DNA of 64,000 bases from Pseudomonadota bacterium (GCA_021323675.1 JAJPKP010000016.1:62001-126000), one strand, 5' to 3'. Positions 35,103-45,451 are shown, counted from the stretch's first letter. The notes: generated from the sequence alone by a model not told the origin. A program made the numbers and translations.

Positions 35103-36116
35103 ATGAGCCTGCTCGCCGCGACCTTAATCCTGATCCTTCTGCTGTTCGGTCCTCTCGCCGTTCACCTGATCGAGCGGAACATCGAGGTTTACATCCTCGT
35201 CCTCGGCGTCATCGCGACCCTGATCGGGACCGGCTTCAACCGTTCACTGGTCATCAAGGCGGCTGAAGAGCCCGTACTCATAACGATAGCGGTGATCGGC
35301 GCAGGTATCGTCTTTGGTTTTACGCGCGAGTGGCTGGACGGTCTGTTTGACGGACTGCGCCGCCGGCTCAGCCGGGCGATGCTCGCGGGAATTTCGATTC
35401 TGGTGCTGGCGCTGTTGTCCAGCATCATAACCGCGATCGTCGCGGCCGTGGTGCTGGTTGAGATGATCGGATTGCTGCGGCTCGACGGGCCGCAACGCGT
35501 TCGCGTCACGATTGCCGCGTGCTTCGCGATCGGTCTGGGAGCCGCGCTCACTCCAATCGGGGAACCGCTTTCGACGCTGGCTGCATCCGCTCTAAAGCTG
35601 CCGTTCATGGGTTTGTTCAATTTGCTGGCTCCATGGGTGATGCCGGGGGTGGTGGCGGCTTCCGCGCTGGCGGCATACTTCGCGCGCGGCGAATATGGCG
35701 AAGCGAACGAGCCGGTTTTGACGGCCAAATCGCCGGTGAGTTCGCTTGTGCAGGGCGTCAAGGTGTACGTGTTTGTTGCCGGGCTGGTTTTGGTGAGCCA
35801 CGCATACGGTCCGGTCGCGGCGCGATTTGTGGACGCAGTTTCCAACGATGCGTTGTTCTGGATCAATATGGTGTCGGCAGCCTTGGACAACGCGACGCTG
35901 GTCGCGCTGGAAGTGCACAGCATGAGCCTGCCTCGGGCGCGTGAGGCGATAATTGCGCTGCTGGTTTCGGGCGGGATGCTGATTCCGGGCAACATCCCCA
36001 ATATCGTTAGTGCGGGTGCGCTGAAGATTGGCAGCACGGCCTGGGCGCGGATGGGAATACCAATCGGGCTGGCCGGCTTGGGCATCTATTTTGCTCTGCT
36101 CAAGGTATTGGCGTGA
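35103..36116 (+). CDS. DUF1646 cation-transporter-like membrane protein
   Basis: 337 residues, about ten membrane segments, near wholly hydrophobic. Contains TPIGEPLSTLA in the middle, DNATLVALEV about residue 262 and IPGNIPNIVSAGALKIGS near the C-terminus, patterns shared with the ion transporter superfamily (NhaD/arsenite-pump-like fold). DUF1646 members are putative cation transporters. Single gene without an obvious partner. Confidence 0.85.
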   Translation: MSLLAATLILILLLFGPLAVHLIERNIEVYILVLGVIATLIGTGFNRSLVIKAAEEPVLITIAVIGAGIVFGFTREWLDGLFDGLRRRLSRAMLAGISILVLALLSSIITAIVAAVVLVEMIGLLRLDGPQRVRVTIAACFAIGLGAALTPIGEPLSTLAASALKLPFMGLFNLLAPWVMPGVVAASALAAYFARGEYGEANEPVLTAKSPVSSLVQGVKVYVFVAGLVLVSHAYGPVAARFVDAVSNDALFWINMVSAALDNATLVALEVHSMSLPRAREAIIALLVSGGMLIPGNIPNIVSAGALKIGSTAWARMGIPIGLAGLGIYFALLKVLA

Positions 36117-36416
36117 CAACGCGCCGGACGAGAAAGCAAAGGCCAAGAAGATACAGAAATTTCCGCGAGCAGAAATGCAAACAGCGGCAGACGGTGCTGT
36201 CTAAACAGGCGGCCCACCGTAACAATTGCATTGTATTTAGGCGTTGGGATACGGCCGTTGCCTTTAGCTGGTTTTCGTGAGAGAAAGCGATGATCGAATT
36301 TCGGCCTACCGGCACCTCGATTGCCGCGGCAGCCGGCAAGTCTGAAGTTCGAAAATCCGTACAAATCGCGGGTTCGCCGTCCCAATTTATAAACGGCGAG
36401 GAGGATTAAGCGTTCG
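36117..36416. other. 300-base glnA upstream region
   Basis: Between the DUF1646 stop and glnA. It holds the hairpin and Shine-Dalgarno at 36375-36404. A minus-strand open frame here has no coding character. No convincing sigma-54 promoter (GG-N10-GC) was found. Near misses at 36211-36229 and 36246-36261 fail the spacing. Confidence 0.6.
36375..36404 (+). promoter_or_regulatory. Hairpin next to the glnA Shine-Dalgarno
   Basis: CGCCGT (36375-36380) and ACGGCG (36393-36398) can pair around a 12-base AT-rich loop. The Shine-Dalgarno GAGGAGG (36398-36404) starts on the last base of the stem. SD to ATG spacing is 12 bases, longer than usual. Could tune glnA translation. Confidence 0.4.
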
Positions 36417-37847
36417 ATGACGCCCAAAGAAGTTCTGCAAATGATCAAGGAAAAGGGAGTGGTGATGGTCGATCTCAAGTTCATCGACCTGCTCGGCACG
36501 TGGCAGCATTTCACCGCGCCCATCTCGGAGTTCAAGGACGAATCGCCATTCGAGGAGGGCCTTGGCTTCGACGGCTCATCGATCCGCGGATGGCAGTCCA
36601 TTGATGCGAGCGACATGCTGGTGATTCCCGACCCGGCGACGGCGGTGTTGGATCCTTTCTGCAAAGATCCCACGCTCACGATGATCTGCGATATTTCCGA
36701 CCCGATCACGCGCGCGGACTACACCCGTGACCCGCGCAATATCGCAAAGAAGGCCGAGAAGTACCTCAAGTCAACCGGCATAGCCGATACCGCCTTCTTT
36801 GGTCCCGAGCCCGAGTTTTTCATCTTCGACGGAATTCGTTACGAGACCAGTCAGCACCAGTCCTATCACTTCATCGAATCGAACGAAGGCAACTGGAACA
36901 CCGGGCGCGAGTTCAACGTGAGCGATGCGGGCCGCAACCTCGGTTACAAGCCCCGCAACAAGGAAGGCTACTTCCCGGTTCCTCCCAACGACACCCTGCA
37001 GGATCTTCGCACCGAGATGGTGCTGGAGATGGAGCGGGTGGGAATCCGCGTCGAGAAGCAGCATCACGAAGTCGCGACCGCAGGCCAGGCCGAGATCGAC
37101 ATGCGCTTCCAGCCGCTGGTGAAGATGGCCGACTGGCTCACCTGGTACAAATACATCTGCAAGAACGTCGCGGTGCGCCACGGCAAGACGGTCACCTTCA
37201 TGCCGAAGCCGATTTTTGGCGACAACGGCACCGGGATGCATACGCATCAGAGCCTGTGGAAGGGTGAGACGCCGCTGTTCGCGGGCAACGGGTATGCCGG
37301 GATGTCGGAACTGGCGATGCACTATATCGCGGGCATCCTGCATCACGCGCCTTCGATCGCGGCCTTCACGAATCCGACCACCAATTCGTACCGCCGCCTG
37401 GTCCCCGGCTTCGAGGCGCCCATCAACCTGGCGTACTCGAGCCGCAACCGTTCCGCCTCGGTGCGAATCCCGATGTATTCGCCGTCGCCCAAGGCCAAGC
37501 GAATCGAGGTGCGCTTCCCCGATCCGACTGCGAATCCGTACCTGGCGTTCACGGCGATGCTGATGGCGGGGCTTGACGGAATTCAGCGCCGGCTCGATCC
37601 GGGCCAGCCCCTGGACAAGGACATCTACGCCCTGACCCCCGCGGAACTCGCGGAAGTTCCGAGCATGCCCGCCTCGCTGGATGAGGCCCTGAACAACCTG
37701 AAGAAGGATCACGAGTACCTGCTCAAGGGCGACGTCTTCACCGAAGACCTCATCGAGACCTGGATTGACTACAAGATGACCAAAGAAGTCAGCGCGATGC
37801 GCCTGCGGCCGCATCCGTACGAGTTCGCGCTGTACTTCGACGCGTAA
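36417..37847 (+). CDS. glnA: Type I glutamine synthetase
   Basis: 476 residues, dodecameric enzyme fixing ammonia into glutamate at the expense of ATP. Seen: the GFDGSSI loop, [39 protein letters not shown], and late NRSASVRIP. Tyr404 in DIYALTPAE sits at the adenylylation-site position of GlnE-regulated (I-beta) enzymes, so control by adenylylation is likely. Start ATG 36417 with an unusually long SD spacing of about 12 bases. A strong terminator follows at 37875-37910. Confidence 0.97.
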   Translation: MTPKEVLQMIKEKGVVMVDLKFIDLLGTWQHFTAPISEFKDESPFEEGLGFDGSSIRGWQSIDASDMLVIPDPATAVLDPFCKDPTLTMICDISDPITRADYTRDPRNIAKKAEKYLKSTGIADTAFFGPEPEFFIFDGIRYETSQHQSYHFIESNEGNWNTGREFNVSDAGRNLGYKPRNKEGYFPVPPNDTLQDLRTEMVLEMERVGIRVEKQHHEVATAGQAEIDMRFQPLVKMADWLTWYKYICKNVAVRHGKTVTFMPKPIFGDNGTGMHTHQSLWKGETPLFAGNGYAGMSELAMHYIAGILHHAPSIAAFTNPTTNSYRRLVPGFEAPINLAYSSRNRSASVRIPMYSPSPKAKRIEVRFPDPTANPYLAFTAMLMAGLDGIQRRLDPGQPLDKDIYALTPAELAEVPSMPASLDEALNNLKKDHEYLLKGDVFTEDLIETWIDYKMTKEVSAMRLRPHPYEFALYFDA

Positions 37848-37874
37848 GCGAGGATTCTCGCCAAGGCGATTACC

Positions 37875-37910
37875 AAAGGCGGCGGGCGGCAAGCCCGCCG
37901 CCTTTTTTTT
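37875..37910 (+). terminator. Strong rho-independent terminator after glnA
   Basis: AAGGCGGCGGGC pairs with GCCCGCCGCCTT, loop GGCAA, then a run of eight T. Ends the glnA transcript. Confidence 0.93.
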
Positions 37911-38021
37911 GGTCGCAGCTCGGCGGACCCGGCGACCTCGTAATTGCGGCGATGGATGCGTGCTCGCGGTCTTCAGAAGCCCTGCGCAGTGGCTTTCGTC
38001 CGCAGGCAGCGTGCGCCGGAC

Positions 38022-39000
38022 CTATTTTGAAGAATCGCCCGGGGCCGTCTTGAACGACCAGCGATACACCTTTGAATCGACTGTCATCGAAACTTCGAAC
38101 GTATGGCCGGGTTCGAGCGGTTTGCGCGGAATCATCACGACAGCGAGTGCAGCAGTCCCTCTTTGAAGAGCTTTTGCTGAGACGGGTCCGGATTTACGTA
38201 ACTGGCCGCATCGAAGGCGCAGCTTTCCAGCGGCTTGCCATTTTCGAACAAACCGTGAGCTGTAAGCATGATGGCGGCGTTCATGTCCCGCGCCCATCCG
38301 AGTGAAAGCGGAATTGGAGCACCCGCCGGATACGTATAGCCGGGGCAAGCGGTCAGCGGGTCAAGGTACCCGAAATTGCCGAGCGGCTTCGCCGGGAGCT
38401 CGCTGCCCGGCGGAGGAAATTGCCGCGGGGTTTTGAGCCACATCCGTTCAATATCCGAATCGCTGAGCTTGACCCTTTGCGGGCTGTCATCTTCGGTGAA
38501 ATATGTGTCGCGAAGGCCGGGGAAGCCGAACCAGATTGGGGTCAGGACAATACATCCCCCGCCACTACAGTATTGTCCGTAACCGATCGCGGATTGAGCG
38601 GGATCGAGCGTGGAAATTGCCATGAACGGAGTCGCGTGTACCAGGGATTTCCCGGGTCTTCTTCGTGGACACCTTTGGCCGGCTTGAACTGCTTGAGTTG
38701 TCCGTCAGCGTATGTGAAATCAACCGGCTCGAGGTGATTTTCGGACACGTAGCGCGCGTGCTTCGCCGCTCCGTCATTCAGGGAGGGCGCGATCGTCATT
38801 TTCGGCAGATCGAGCAGGCCGCGGTAGTAGTTGACTCGCGCGACCGCCGAAGTGAGCTGCGGCGCCGGTGTCGCAGCCGCCTGCGGACCTTTGGACTCGG
38901 TCGTGTTCGCGGCCCCCGCCCCTGAAGAAACATGGTTTGGGGCGCATGCCGCCAGCAGAAGCAGAGGCGCCGCGAGCAGCAATGCGTTTTTCACGCTCAT
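38022..39000 (-). pseudogene. CAP-domain (SCP-like) lipoprotein gene broken by two frameshifts
   Basis: Three successive reading frames together make one protein. Start ATG 39000, lipobox LLAAC with Cys19. Frame 1 carries the CAP domain start (RVNYYRGLLDLPKMTIAP, ARYVSENH, EDPGNPWYT). Near 38638 the reading must move to frame 2 (PFMAISTLDPAQSAIGYGQYC and on to SQQKLFK), and near 38165 to frame 3 (ALAVVMIPRKPLEPGHTFEV to the stop at 38022). Both shifts fit one missing base each. Either the gene is decaying or the assembly has two indel errors; the conserved text on both sides favours recent loss or error. CAP proteins are secreted and of varied role. Confidence 0.75.
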
Positions 39001-39097
39001 GTCCGGTTCGCTTCGGAAGTCGCACTTTCCAAATAACGTCAAGTCAGCGCAAAATCAATTTTCAGCGAAATTCTGGCTCGATCGCCATGACAGAACG

Positions 39098-39940
39098 TCA
39101 CGCGCCGGGCGGATGCGCCTGCTTCCAGGCGCTTGCGACCGCGGACATCGTAGTGAACTTCACCCTTCGATGGGTCCGGATGTGATCGACCAGCCGCTCC
39201 AGCATCAGCAGGCGATGGCCGCGGCCGATGACCTGCGGATGCATCGTCAGCGTGTAAATGCCTTCGCCGATGCGATCGTAAAGGTAGTCGAAATCGCCCG
39301 CCCAGATATCATAAACGGCATTGGGCGAAGCGAGCCCCTGCTGGATACCGCCGCGGCTGGTGACGTACTCGAATGCCGGAAAATCATCGAGTCCCCAGGT
39401 GAAGGGAATCTCGACGACGTTAGTCGGTTTGCCGAAGACGTAGGGACCGTCTTCCGGCGCGCGATCGCCAATTCGCATATAGTAGGGTGTGAAGTCGTCG
39501 CCCATCAGGCTCGAATCGTATTCGAAGCCATGCTTGACCAGCAGTCCCACCATGTTTTCGCTGAGTCCCGCGCCGGGTGAACGGAATCCCACCGGCCTGC
39601 GCCCGGTCATCCGGGTCAGCACTTCGTTGCCGTGCACGAGGATATGCTCTTCGTCTTCGGGGCTTTTCGGATGGGTGTGCAGGTAGCCGTGGTTGCCGAT
39701 TTCGTGGCCTTCCGCGACCAGCCGCTCGACTACCTGAGGAAACGTTTCGGCGCTGTGCCCCGGCACGAACCAGGTGGAGGGAACACTCCAGTGCTTGAGC
39801 ATGTCCAGCAGGCGCATCGCGCCGACGCGGCCGAACTCGCCGCGCGAGATGGCGCTCAGCGATCCGGCGCGAAAGCCGCCGATCCACAGCGACAGCGCGT
39901 CGAAGTCGAAGGTAAGGCAGACGGAGATGTTCGCATCCAT
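39098..39940 (-). CDS. Polysaccharide deacetylase (NodB-homology)
   Basis: 280 residues from ATG 39940, with an AGGTGG upstream; the open frame to 40318 overlaps the aminopeptidase. NodB-type metal site: TFDFDA near the N-terminus (catalytic and metal Asp), HEIGNHGYLH (two His), GFRSPGAG, and a late MHPQVIGRG motif. No signal peptide, so the enzyme is probably cytoplasmic and its substrate (chitooligomer, peptidoglycan-type or a small amide as in PuuE) is unknown. Same strand as the aminopeptidase upstream (73-base gap). Confidence 0.88.
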   Translation of the reverse strand: MDANISVCLTFDFDALSLWIGGFRAGSLSAISRGEFGRVGAMRLLDMLKHWSVPSTWFVPGHSAETFPQVVERLVAEGHEIGNHGYLHTHPKSPEDEEHILVHGNEVLTRMTGRRPVGFRSPGAGLSENMVGLLVKHGFEYDSSLMGDDFTPYYMRIGDRAPEDGPYVFGKPTNVVEIPFTWGLDDFPAFEYVTSRGGIQQGLASPNAVYDIWAGDFDYLYDRIGEGIYTLTMHPQVIGRGHRLLMLERLVDHIRTHRRVKFTTMSAVASAWKQAHPPGA

Positions 39941-40013
39941 GTTCCACCTCTCGCGGCAGTCCGGCCGGCAGGCGCCGGCCCGGAGGTTTGTCTTGCGGCG
40001 TCTCGACTCACTC

Positions 40014-42599
40014 TTAGACTTTGGCCAGTGCTTCGAGCTTTTCCAGCCGTTGCTGGAGCTTTTTGTTTTCCTCGCGCAACTTGTCGATGTCTTCGCGCAT
40101 CCGCGCGTCGTGTTCCGTCCGGCTGCGGCCTTCGCTGATGACCGCGATTGCGGTCCGCGCGCGGCGCTGGATCCTTCCGTCGAGGTCGCGGTCCGCCAGG
40201 CGGTGCAAGGGGGCGAGCGCGCGCGGATCGCCGATTTCCTCGAAGGCGGCCGGCAGCCGCATCCGCACCATGAACTCCTTGTCGTCGCTGAATGGCGCCA
40301 GGTAGTCGACGATCTCATCGCGCCATGGATCGCGCTGGCGCGCCATCTTTGCCAGCGCGCCTATTGCGGCAACACGGGCGCGGGGTGGCTTTCCATAAGC
40401 GCTCCATTCGCGCGCCACCGCGATGGTGCGCTCGTCGCGCGTCTCCGCCATCCCTCCCAGCGCATGCGCGCGGATGCTGTCGAGATGTGATTCACGGCGC
40501 ATCGCTCCTTCGAGGATGTCGAAGGCCCGGCGATCGCGCGTCTCGCCAAGCGCAAGGGCGGCTTCCGCCTCCACGAGATAGCTCTCGTCGCCGCGTTCCA
40601 CCAATTCAGCGAGAGCGGACGCGGCGCGTTCGTTGTTTCGGAACTGGCCCAACGCTCGCGCGACCGCGCGCCGCGCCTTCGGATGATTCACCTTGAGTCC
40701 TTCTATCAGCGCGTCGAGGGCGGCTTCGGTGCGAATCTCGCCGAGCGCGCTGGCGGCATCCGCCTGCACGCCCCAGAACTTGTCCCCCAGCATGGCATCG
40801 CGCAGGGCGGCAACCGCCTGCGGGCTGCCTTCCTTGCCGAGCTCGCGCGCGGCCGCCGCGCGGCCGATGGCTTCAGGTGCGTGCTTTAGTTCCGTCTCGA
40901 GCGCTTCGCGCCCGCGTTTATGCTTGAGGGTCTTGGCGATGTCGAAGTTGGGGTCGAAACGCACCGCCTTGGGCGCTTTGTCGGCAGGGAAGCTGAATAC
41001 CTGCTCCGCCTGGCGAATCTCGACTCGATGGCGCGTTTCCTTACCGTCGCCGTCGAGGAGCGCGATGGTGGTGGTGAAGCGAAACAGTGGTGTGGTAGCG
41101 GAAGTCTTCTGGGTCTGTTTGACGGTCACGCTTGCGAGCTTGCGCTTGTCGTCATAGGAGCTGGTTACTTCGATTTCAGGGTGTCCCTCCTTGTACACCC
41201 ATTGGTCGAAGAACCATTCGAGGTTGCGGCCGGTCGCATCTTCGAAGGCGCGTTCCAAATCGCGCGTGATTACGTTGCCGCCGCGATGGCGGGTGCAATA
41301 GAGGTTCAGCGACTTGAAAAAGAGCGCGTCGCCGACCTCTTGCCTGAGCATGTGCAGGACCAGCGATCCTTTTTCGTACAGATGGCGATCGAAGAGCTCG
41401 ATAGGCGCGCGATAGCGGTTGCACACGATCGGGCGGCGATACTCGTGCGAATCTTCCGCGAGGTAGGCTTCCCGGTCCTGCCGGCGGTTCCACGCGAACT
41501 CGTCCGCGCCCAGATTTTCCTCGCACCATAGCGCCTCGAAGTAGGTGGCGAAGCCTTCGTTCAGCCACGCGTGCGCCCAGTCGCGGCAGGTGAGCAGGTC
41601 GCCCCACCATTGATGGGCGAGTTCGTGCGCGACCAGCGGATCGCTCTTGAAGTCGAGATGCGCGCGCGCATCGTGCAGCGTGTCCGCGGTCTGAGTCGTG
41701 GCCGAAGTGTTCTCCATCCCGCCGAAAATAAAATCGTTCACCGCCACCTGCGCGTATTTGGCGTAAGGGTAGGGGACTCCGATTATTCGCTCGAAGAACT
41801 GGATCATTTGCGGCGTGTTTCCGAACGCGCGGCGCGCGTCGTCCTCGCGGCCGGGATGCACGTAATAGACGACGGGCGTGGCGCCGGCGCAGTCCTCGAT
41901 CGCGACAAATTCGCCCGCCGCCAGCGTGATCAGGTAGGTGGAATGCGGCACGTCGTGCCGCCAATGGAACGTGCGCGTGGCGGCCGCGGCGTTGCGGGTG
42001 TTGGAAATCAGCGCACCGTTGGAGATCGCGGTGAATTTTTCGGGAACGGTCGCGATCACCTCGCTGGTCGCCCGATCGTTCGGATAGTCGTAGCAGGGGA
42101 ACCAGTAGCGAGAGTCTTCGTCCTCGCCCTGCGTCCATGCCTGGACGGGCTTGTCCGGGTAGGCTTCATCGGGACCCACGAAGTAAAGCCCGCGCCGCGG
42201 CGCGGCGGAATAATCAATTGCGACTTCGATCTCCGCGCCTGCCTTCAAAGCGCGCGGAAGGGCAACGATCACCTTTCCGTCTCGAACCTCGAATGCCGCT
42301 CGCTCGCCGCCGACCCGGACGGAACCGATATCGAGTTCGGCGGCATCGAACTCGAGGCTTGAGAGATCGTCAAGGATCGCCGCAAGGCGATGGGTCGCGG
42401 TTCCGCTGATGCGTTTCTTTTCAAAGTCCAGGGCGACTTCGAGCCGGACGTGGAGGATGTCGGCTACCCGGTCGCGCGGCCATTGCGGCTCGACGTGGGC
42501 GGGCTGAAACGGCCTGCGGCCGTTCTGGAAGCGGCCGGAGAACGCAAGGCGGTCGCCGATCTGTTCGGCAACCTCATCGAGAAAACGCGGCTTGTGCAT
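40014..42599 (-). CDS. M1-family aminopeptidase with C-terminal HEAT repeats
   Basis: 861 residues. Zinc aminopeptidase: GGMEN (293-297), HELAHQWWGD (HExxH 325-329) and E348 in NEGFATYFE as third zinc ligand, then the Tyr-containing region. After about residue 570 the usual C-terminal domain is replaced by HEAT-like repeats (GVQADAASALGEIRTEAALDAL, ARRAVARALGQF and so on), ending in a coiled coil (IDKLREENKKLQQRLEKLEAL). Cuts N-terminal residues from peptides. No signal peptide, so cytoplasmic. GH13 gene lies 123 bases upstream. Confidence 0.93.
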   Translation of the reverse strand: MHKPRFLDEVAEQIGDRLAFSGRFQNGRRPFQPAHVEPQWPRDRVADILHVRLEVALDFEKKRISGTATHRLAAILDDLSSLEFDAAELDIGSVRVGGERAAFEVRDGKVIVALPRALKAGAEIEVAIDYSAAPRRGLYFVGPDEAYPDKPVQAWTQGEDEDSRYWFPCYDYPNDRATSEVIATVPEKFTAISNGALISNTRNAAAATRTFHWRHDVPHSTYLITLAAGEFVAIEDCAGATPVVYYVHPGREDDARRAFGNTPQMIQFFERIIGVPYPYAKYAQVAVNDFIFGGMENTSATTQTADTLHDARAHLDFKSDPLVAHELAHQWWGDLLTCRDWAHAWLNEGFATYFEALWCEENLGADEFAWNRRQDREAYLAEDSHEYRRPIVCNRYRAPIELFDRHLYEKGSLVLHMLRQEVGDALFFKSLNLYCTRHRGGNVITRDLERAFEDATGRNLEWFFDQWVYKEGHPEIEVTSSYDDKRKLASVTVKQTQKTSATTPLFRFTTTIALLDGDGKETRHRVEIRQAEQVFSFPADKAPKAVRFDPNFDIAKTLKHKRGREALETELKHAPEAIGRAAAARELGKEGSPQAVAALRDAMLGDKFWGVQADAASALGEIRTEAALDALIEGLKVNHPKARRAVARALGQFRNNERAASALAELVERGDESYLVEAEAALALGETRDRRAFDILEGAMRRESHLDSIRAHALGGMAETRDERTIAVAREWSAYGKPPRARVAAIGALAKMARQRDPWRDEIVDYLAPFSDDKEFMVRMRLPAAFEEIGDPRALAPLHRLADRDLDGRIQRRARTAIAVISEGRSRTEHDARMREDIDKLREENKKLQQRLEKLEALAKV

Positions 42600-42722
42600 G
42601 TGGGCGATCCTAACAAAGAATCCGCGAATTACGCAGATTCAAAGGTGCGGCTCCAGGCCGGCGCTCCGAACGATTTGGACGGCGCTACTCGTATCCTTGA
42701 ACGAGAACCGGGGCGGCTGCCG

Positions 42723-44309
42723 CTATCCGCTATCGAGCACCAGCGCTTCGTTTGGAGCGAGACGCATTTTGCCGCTCGCGATTCGGCCCGGCTCGCGCCC
42801 GAAGTCGCTGCTCAGCAGGATTTTTCCCGAGGGCAATTCGATGCCGCGGGGTTCGTCCGCGAAGTTCAGCGCGACCATCGCGTGGCTGCCCGCCGCCTCG
42901 CGAGCGAACACGAAGCAGTCCGCGGGCGCATCGTCAACGACGCGGATAGTTCCCGCGGTCAATGCGGGCGATGCGCGGCGCGCGCGGATGGCGCGCCGGT
43001 AAAACGACAGCATCGAATAGGGATCGTCACTCTGCCTTGCCACGTTGACCGCGGCGCAGTTGCCGAGCGGCAACCACGGCGAGCGCGAACTCGTAAAGCC
43101 GCCGCCGGGTTCATTCGACCATTGCATCGGCGTGCGGCATCCGTCGCGGCCGACCGGATCGCGCCATCGTTCCCGCGAAATCTCCACGTCGGGCATCCCG
43201 ATTTCCTCGCCGTAGTAGAGAAACGGCGTGCCGCGCAAACCGAGCAGCATCACCGCGGCGAGCCGGGCGCGGGCTTCGGTCGCGGGACCGCTCTGGTAGC
43301 GAGTGATGTGGCGGGGAAAATCATGGTTGGAAAGCGTCCAGGTCGGCCACGAGCCAGTGGGCAGGATACGTTCGATCTCCGCGACCTGCGCGCGAAACCG
43401 CTCGGCTTTCCAGGGGCAGAAGAGAAACCGGAAATTGAACGCTTGCTGCAATTCGTCGGGGCGCAAATAGAGCGCCAGCGACTCATTGCTGTGCGGCCAT
43501 ACCTCGCCAACCATCATCCGGTCGCCGTATTCGTCGATCACTCGCCGGAAGCCCCGGATGATTTCGTGGACTTCAGGCTGATCGAAGTCGTACAGATGGC
43601 GCTGTTTGAGGGCGACATCCGTTTGCGATCCCCACTCGACTTTCACCAGGGGCGGATTGTCGCGAAACTGCGCGTCTTTGATCATTCCGTGGATCACATC
43701 GACGCGATAGCCCGCCGCGCCGCGATCCAGCCAGAAGCGGATCACATCGTGCATCGCGGCGATGACCTCAGGATTGCGGTAGTTCAGGTCCGGCTGTTGT
43801 TCCAGAAACAGATGCAGGTACCATTCGCCGGTCGCTTCGTGCCATTTCCAGGCGGGTCCGCCGAAGATGCTCACCCAGTTGTTCGGCGGGTTGTCGGGCG
43901 CACCCGCCTTCCAGATGTACCAATCGCGCCGGGGATTGCTCCGCGACGACTGCGACTGCTGGAACCATCGATGGCGATCGGAGGTGTGGTTCGGAACCAG
44001 ATCGAGGATGACGCGAATGCCGCGGCGGCGCGCTTCCCGAATCAGCCGATCGAACGCCGGCAGGCCGCCAAGGTCAGGATGCACGTCGCAGTAATCGCTG
44101 ACATCGTAGCCCCAGTCGTTGAGCGGCGACGGATTGATTGGGCTCAGCCAGATCGCGTCGATACCGAGTGAGCGGTCGGTCCCGTCATTGAGATAGTCGA
44201 GGTGTTCGGTGATGCCGTCGAGGTCTCCGATGCCGTCGCCATTGGAGTCCGCAAAACTGCGCGGATAGATCTGGTAGAAAACCGCGCTCCGCCACCATTG
44301 CGAGGCCAT
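42723..44309 (-). CDS. GH13 alpha-glucosidase-like enzyme
   Basis: 528 residues, (beta/alpha)8 barrel. Seen: the N-terminal VFYQIYPRSFADSNGDGIGDL, DLVPNHTSD, catalytic nucleophile D204 in YRVDVIH, acid/base E269 in VGEVWPH, and D330 in LSNHD. This oligo-1,6-glucosidase/alpha-glucosidase pattern acts on alpha-linked glucosides; no signal peptide, so intracellular. Specificity (trehalose, sucrose, maltose or isomaltose) cannot be read from the sequence. Downstream of the small DUF2007 gene (39-base gap). Confidence 0.93.
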   Translation of the reverse strand: MASQWWRSAVFYQIYPRSFADSNGDGIGDLDGITEHLDYLNDGTDRSLGIDAIWLSPINPSPLNDWGYDVSDYCDVHPDLGGLPAFDRLIREARRRGIRVILDLVPNHTSDRHRWFQQSQSSRSNPRRDWYIWKAGAPDNPPNNWVSIFGGPAWKWHEATGEWYLHLFLEQQPDLNYRNPEVIAAMHDVIRFWLDRGAAGYRVDVIHGMIKDAQFRDNPPLVKVEWGSQTDVALKQRHLYDFDQPEVHEIIRGFRRVIDEYGDRMMVGEVWPHSNESLALYLRPDELQQAFNFRFLFCPWKAERFRAQVAEIERILPTGSWPTWTLSNHDFPRHITRYQSGPATEARARLAAVMLLGLRGTPFLYYGEEIGMPDVEISRERWRDPVGRDGCRTPMQWSNEPGGGFTSSRSPWLPLGNCAAVNVARQSDDPYSMLSFYRRAIRARRASPALTAGTIRVVDDAPADCFVFAREAAGSHAMVALNFADEPRGIELPSGKILLSSDFGREPGRIASGKMRLAPNEALVLDSG

Positions 44310-44348
44310 CGCGTTGCTATCCGATTCTCAACCCGCCTGCGCCCGCCG

Positions 44349-44591
44349 CTAGCTTTCGAAGCCCAGGTCTTTGAGGCGCCGGCGCGCTTCGCCGGCGGCG
44401 TCGGAATGGACCATCAGGCGCACCGTCACCGCGGCCGTCGATCCCAGCATCCGCGACGCATCCGAGTCGAAAATGAAGCATTCGAGGCCGGAGCCTTCGA
44501 GCAGGTCATATGCGATTTTGACCTGGGTCGGGTCGATGCTGTTGAAGACCTCTTCGAGCTGGTCAGGCGGCGGCGCGCTTCTTCGATCCAT
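44349..44591 (-). CDS. DUF2007 small protein
   Basis: 80 residues. The pattern LEEVFNSIDPTQVKIAYDLL followed by LECFIFD and VRLMVHSDAAGEARRRLKDLG matches DUF2007 (putative prokaryotic signal-transducing protein). No membrane segment. It lies between the DedA gene (18-base gap) and the GH13 gene, same strand. Function unknown. Confidence 0.82.
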   Translation of the reverse strand: MDRRSAPPPDQLEEVFNSIDPTQVKIAYDLLEGSGLECFIFDSDASRMLGSTAAVTVRLMVHSDAAGEARRRLKDLGFES

Positions 44592-44609
44592 GGATGGTTC
44601 CGTTTTCCG

Positions 44610-45254
44610 CTAGTCGCCAGCGGGGTTGTTTAGGGGAGTCCGAAGGATGCTTCTGATTCGATTGTAGATGACCAGCGCGGCCCCCGCGAGGATCAGTATC
44701 GCAATGATGGTGTCGAAGCGGTGGAAATAGGGAGCCAGCTCCTCCCAGTGCTGTCCCAGCTTCATGCCCGCATAGGCCAGTGCCAGGCACCACAAATAAG
44801 ATCCTGCCAGCGTGTATACGGTGAAGGGCAACAGGCGCATCCGCGACACTCCCGCGGGCAGCGCGATAAACGTCCGAACCACCGGCAGAAGGCGGCTGAT
44901 AAAGACGGCCGACCGGCCCCATTTGTCGAAGAACCAATCCGCCAATTCGATCTCGTGAGGCGCGATCAGCACCCATCGCCCGTAGTTCAGCAGAAACCAT
45001 CGCCCGCTGTTCGCGCCTATGAAGTAGGCCACGTAGGACCCGAGCAGACATCCGACCGCGCCCGCGATCGCGACGAGCTGAAGCTCGAAGCGGCCGGTGT
45101 GAACCAGATAGCCGGAGAACGGCATGATTATCTCCGAGGGGAGGGGGATGCACGCGCTCTCGATCGCCATCATCAGGATGACGCCGCCGTAACCGAGCGA
45201 TGAGATGGCCGCGATAATGAATGCTGATACGAGGGAAAAAATTTTTTCAGTCAT
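44610..45254 (-). CDS. DedA-family membrane protein
   Basis: 214 residues, about five or six membrane segments. DedA signatures: IESACIPLPSEIIMPFSGYL, FISRLLPVVRTFIALPAG and the C-terminal helix. DedA proteins are likely lipid scramblases or flippases needed for envelope homeostasis. Divergent from gltA; the promoter is in 45255-45451. Confidence 0.92.
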   Translation of the reverse strand: MTEKIFSLVSAFIIAAISSLGYGGVILMMAIESACIPLPSEIIMPFSGYLVHTGRFELQLVAIAGAVGCLLGSYVAYFIGANSGRWFLLNYGRWVLIAPHEIELADWFFDKWGRSAVFISRLLPVVRTFIALPAGVSRMRLLPFTVYTLAGSYLWCLALAYAGMKLGQHWEELAPYFHRFDTIIAILILAGAALVIYNRIRSILRTPLNNPAGD

Positions 45255-45451
45255 GTGTGAACGGATGGCGCGGTCCGGGTTGCCGCGTTCTCAGAGCCTG
45301 CCATGAGCGGAAGGCGAAAGCGAGACGCGCGCGATTGCCCCAGTGCGCGCGGATCGCGTACACTGCAGAACGGCATTACTGCATATATGTTGACCGCCCG
45401 GCGGCTGCCGAGCCTCGGCGGCAGCCAGAATCTCCAGATGGAAGAAAGACC

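Noticed and set aside
36211-36261. Possible sigma-54 promoter upstream of glnA
   Set aside because: Candidate GG and GC pairs are spaced 11, 12 or 15 bases rather than 10, so the core consensus fails.
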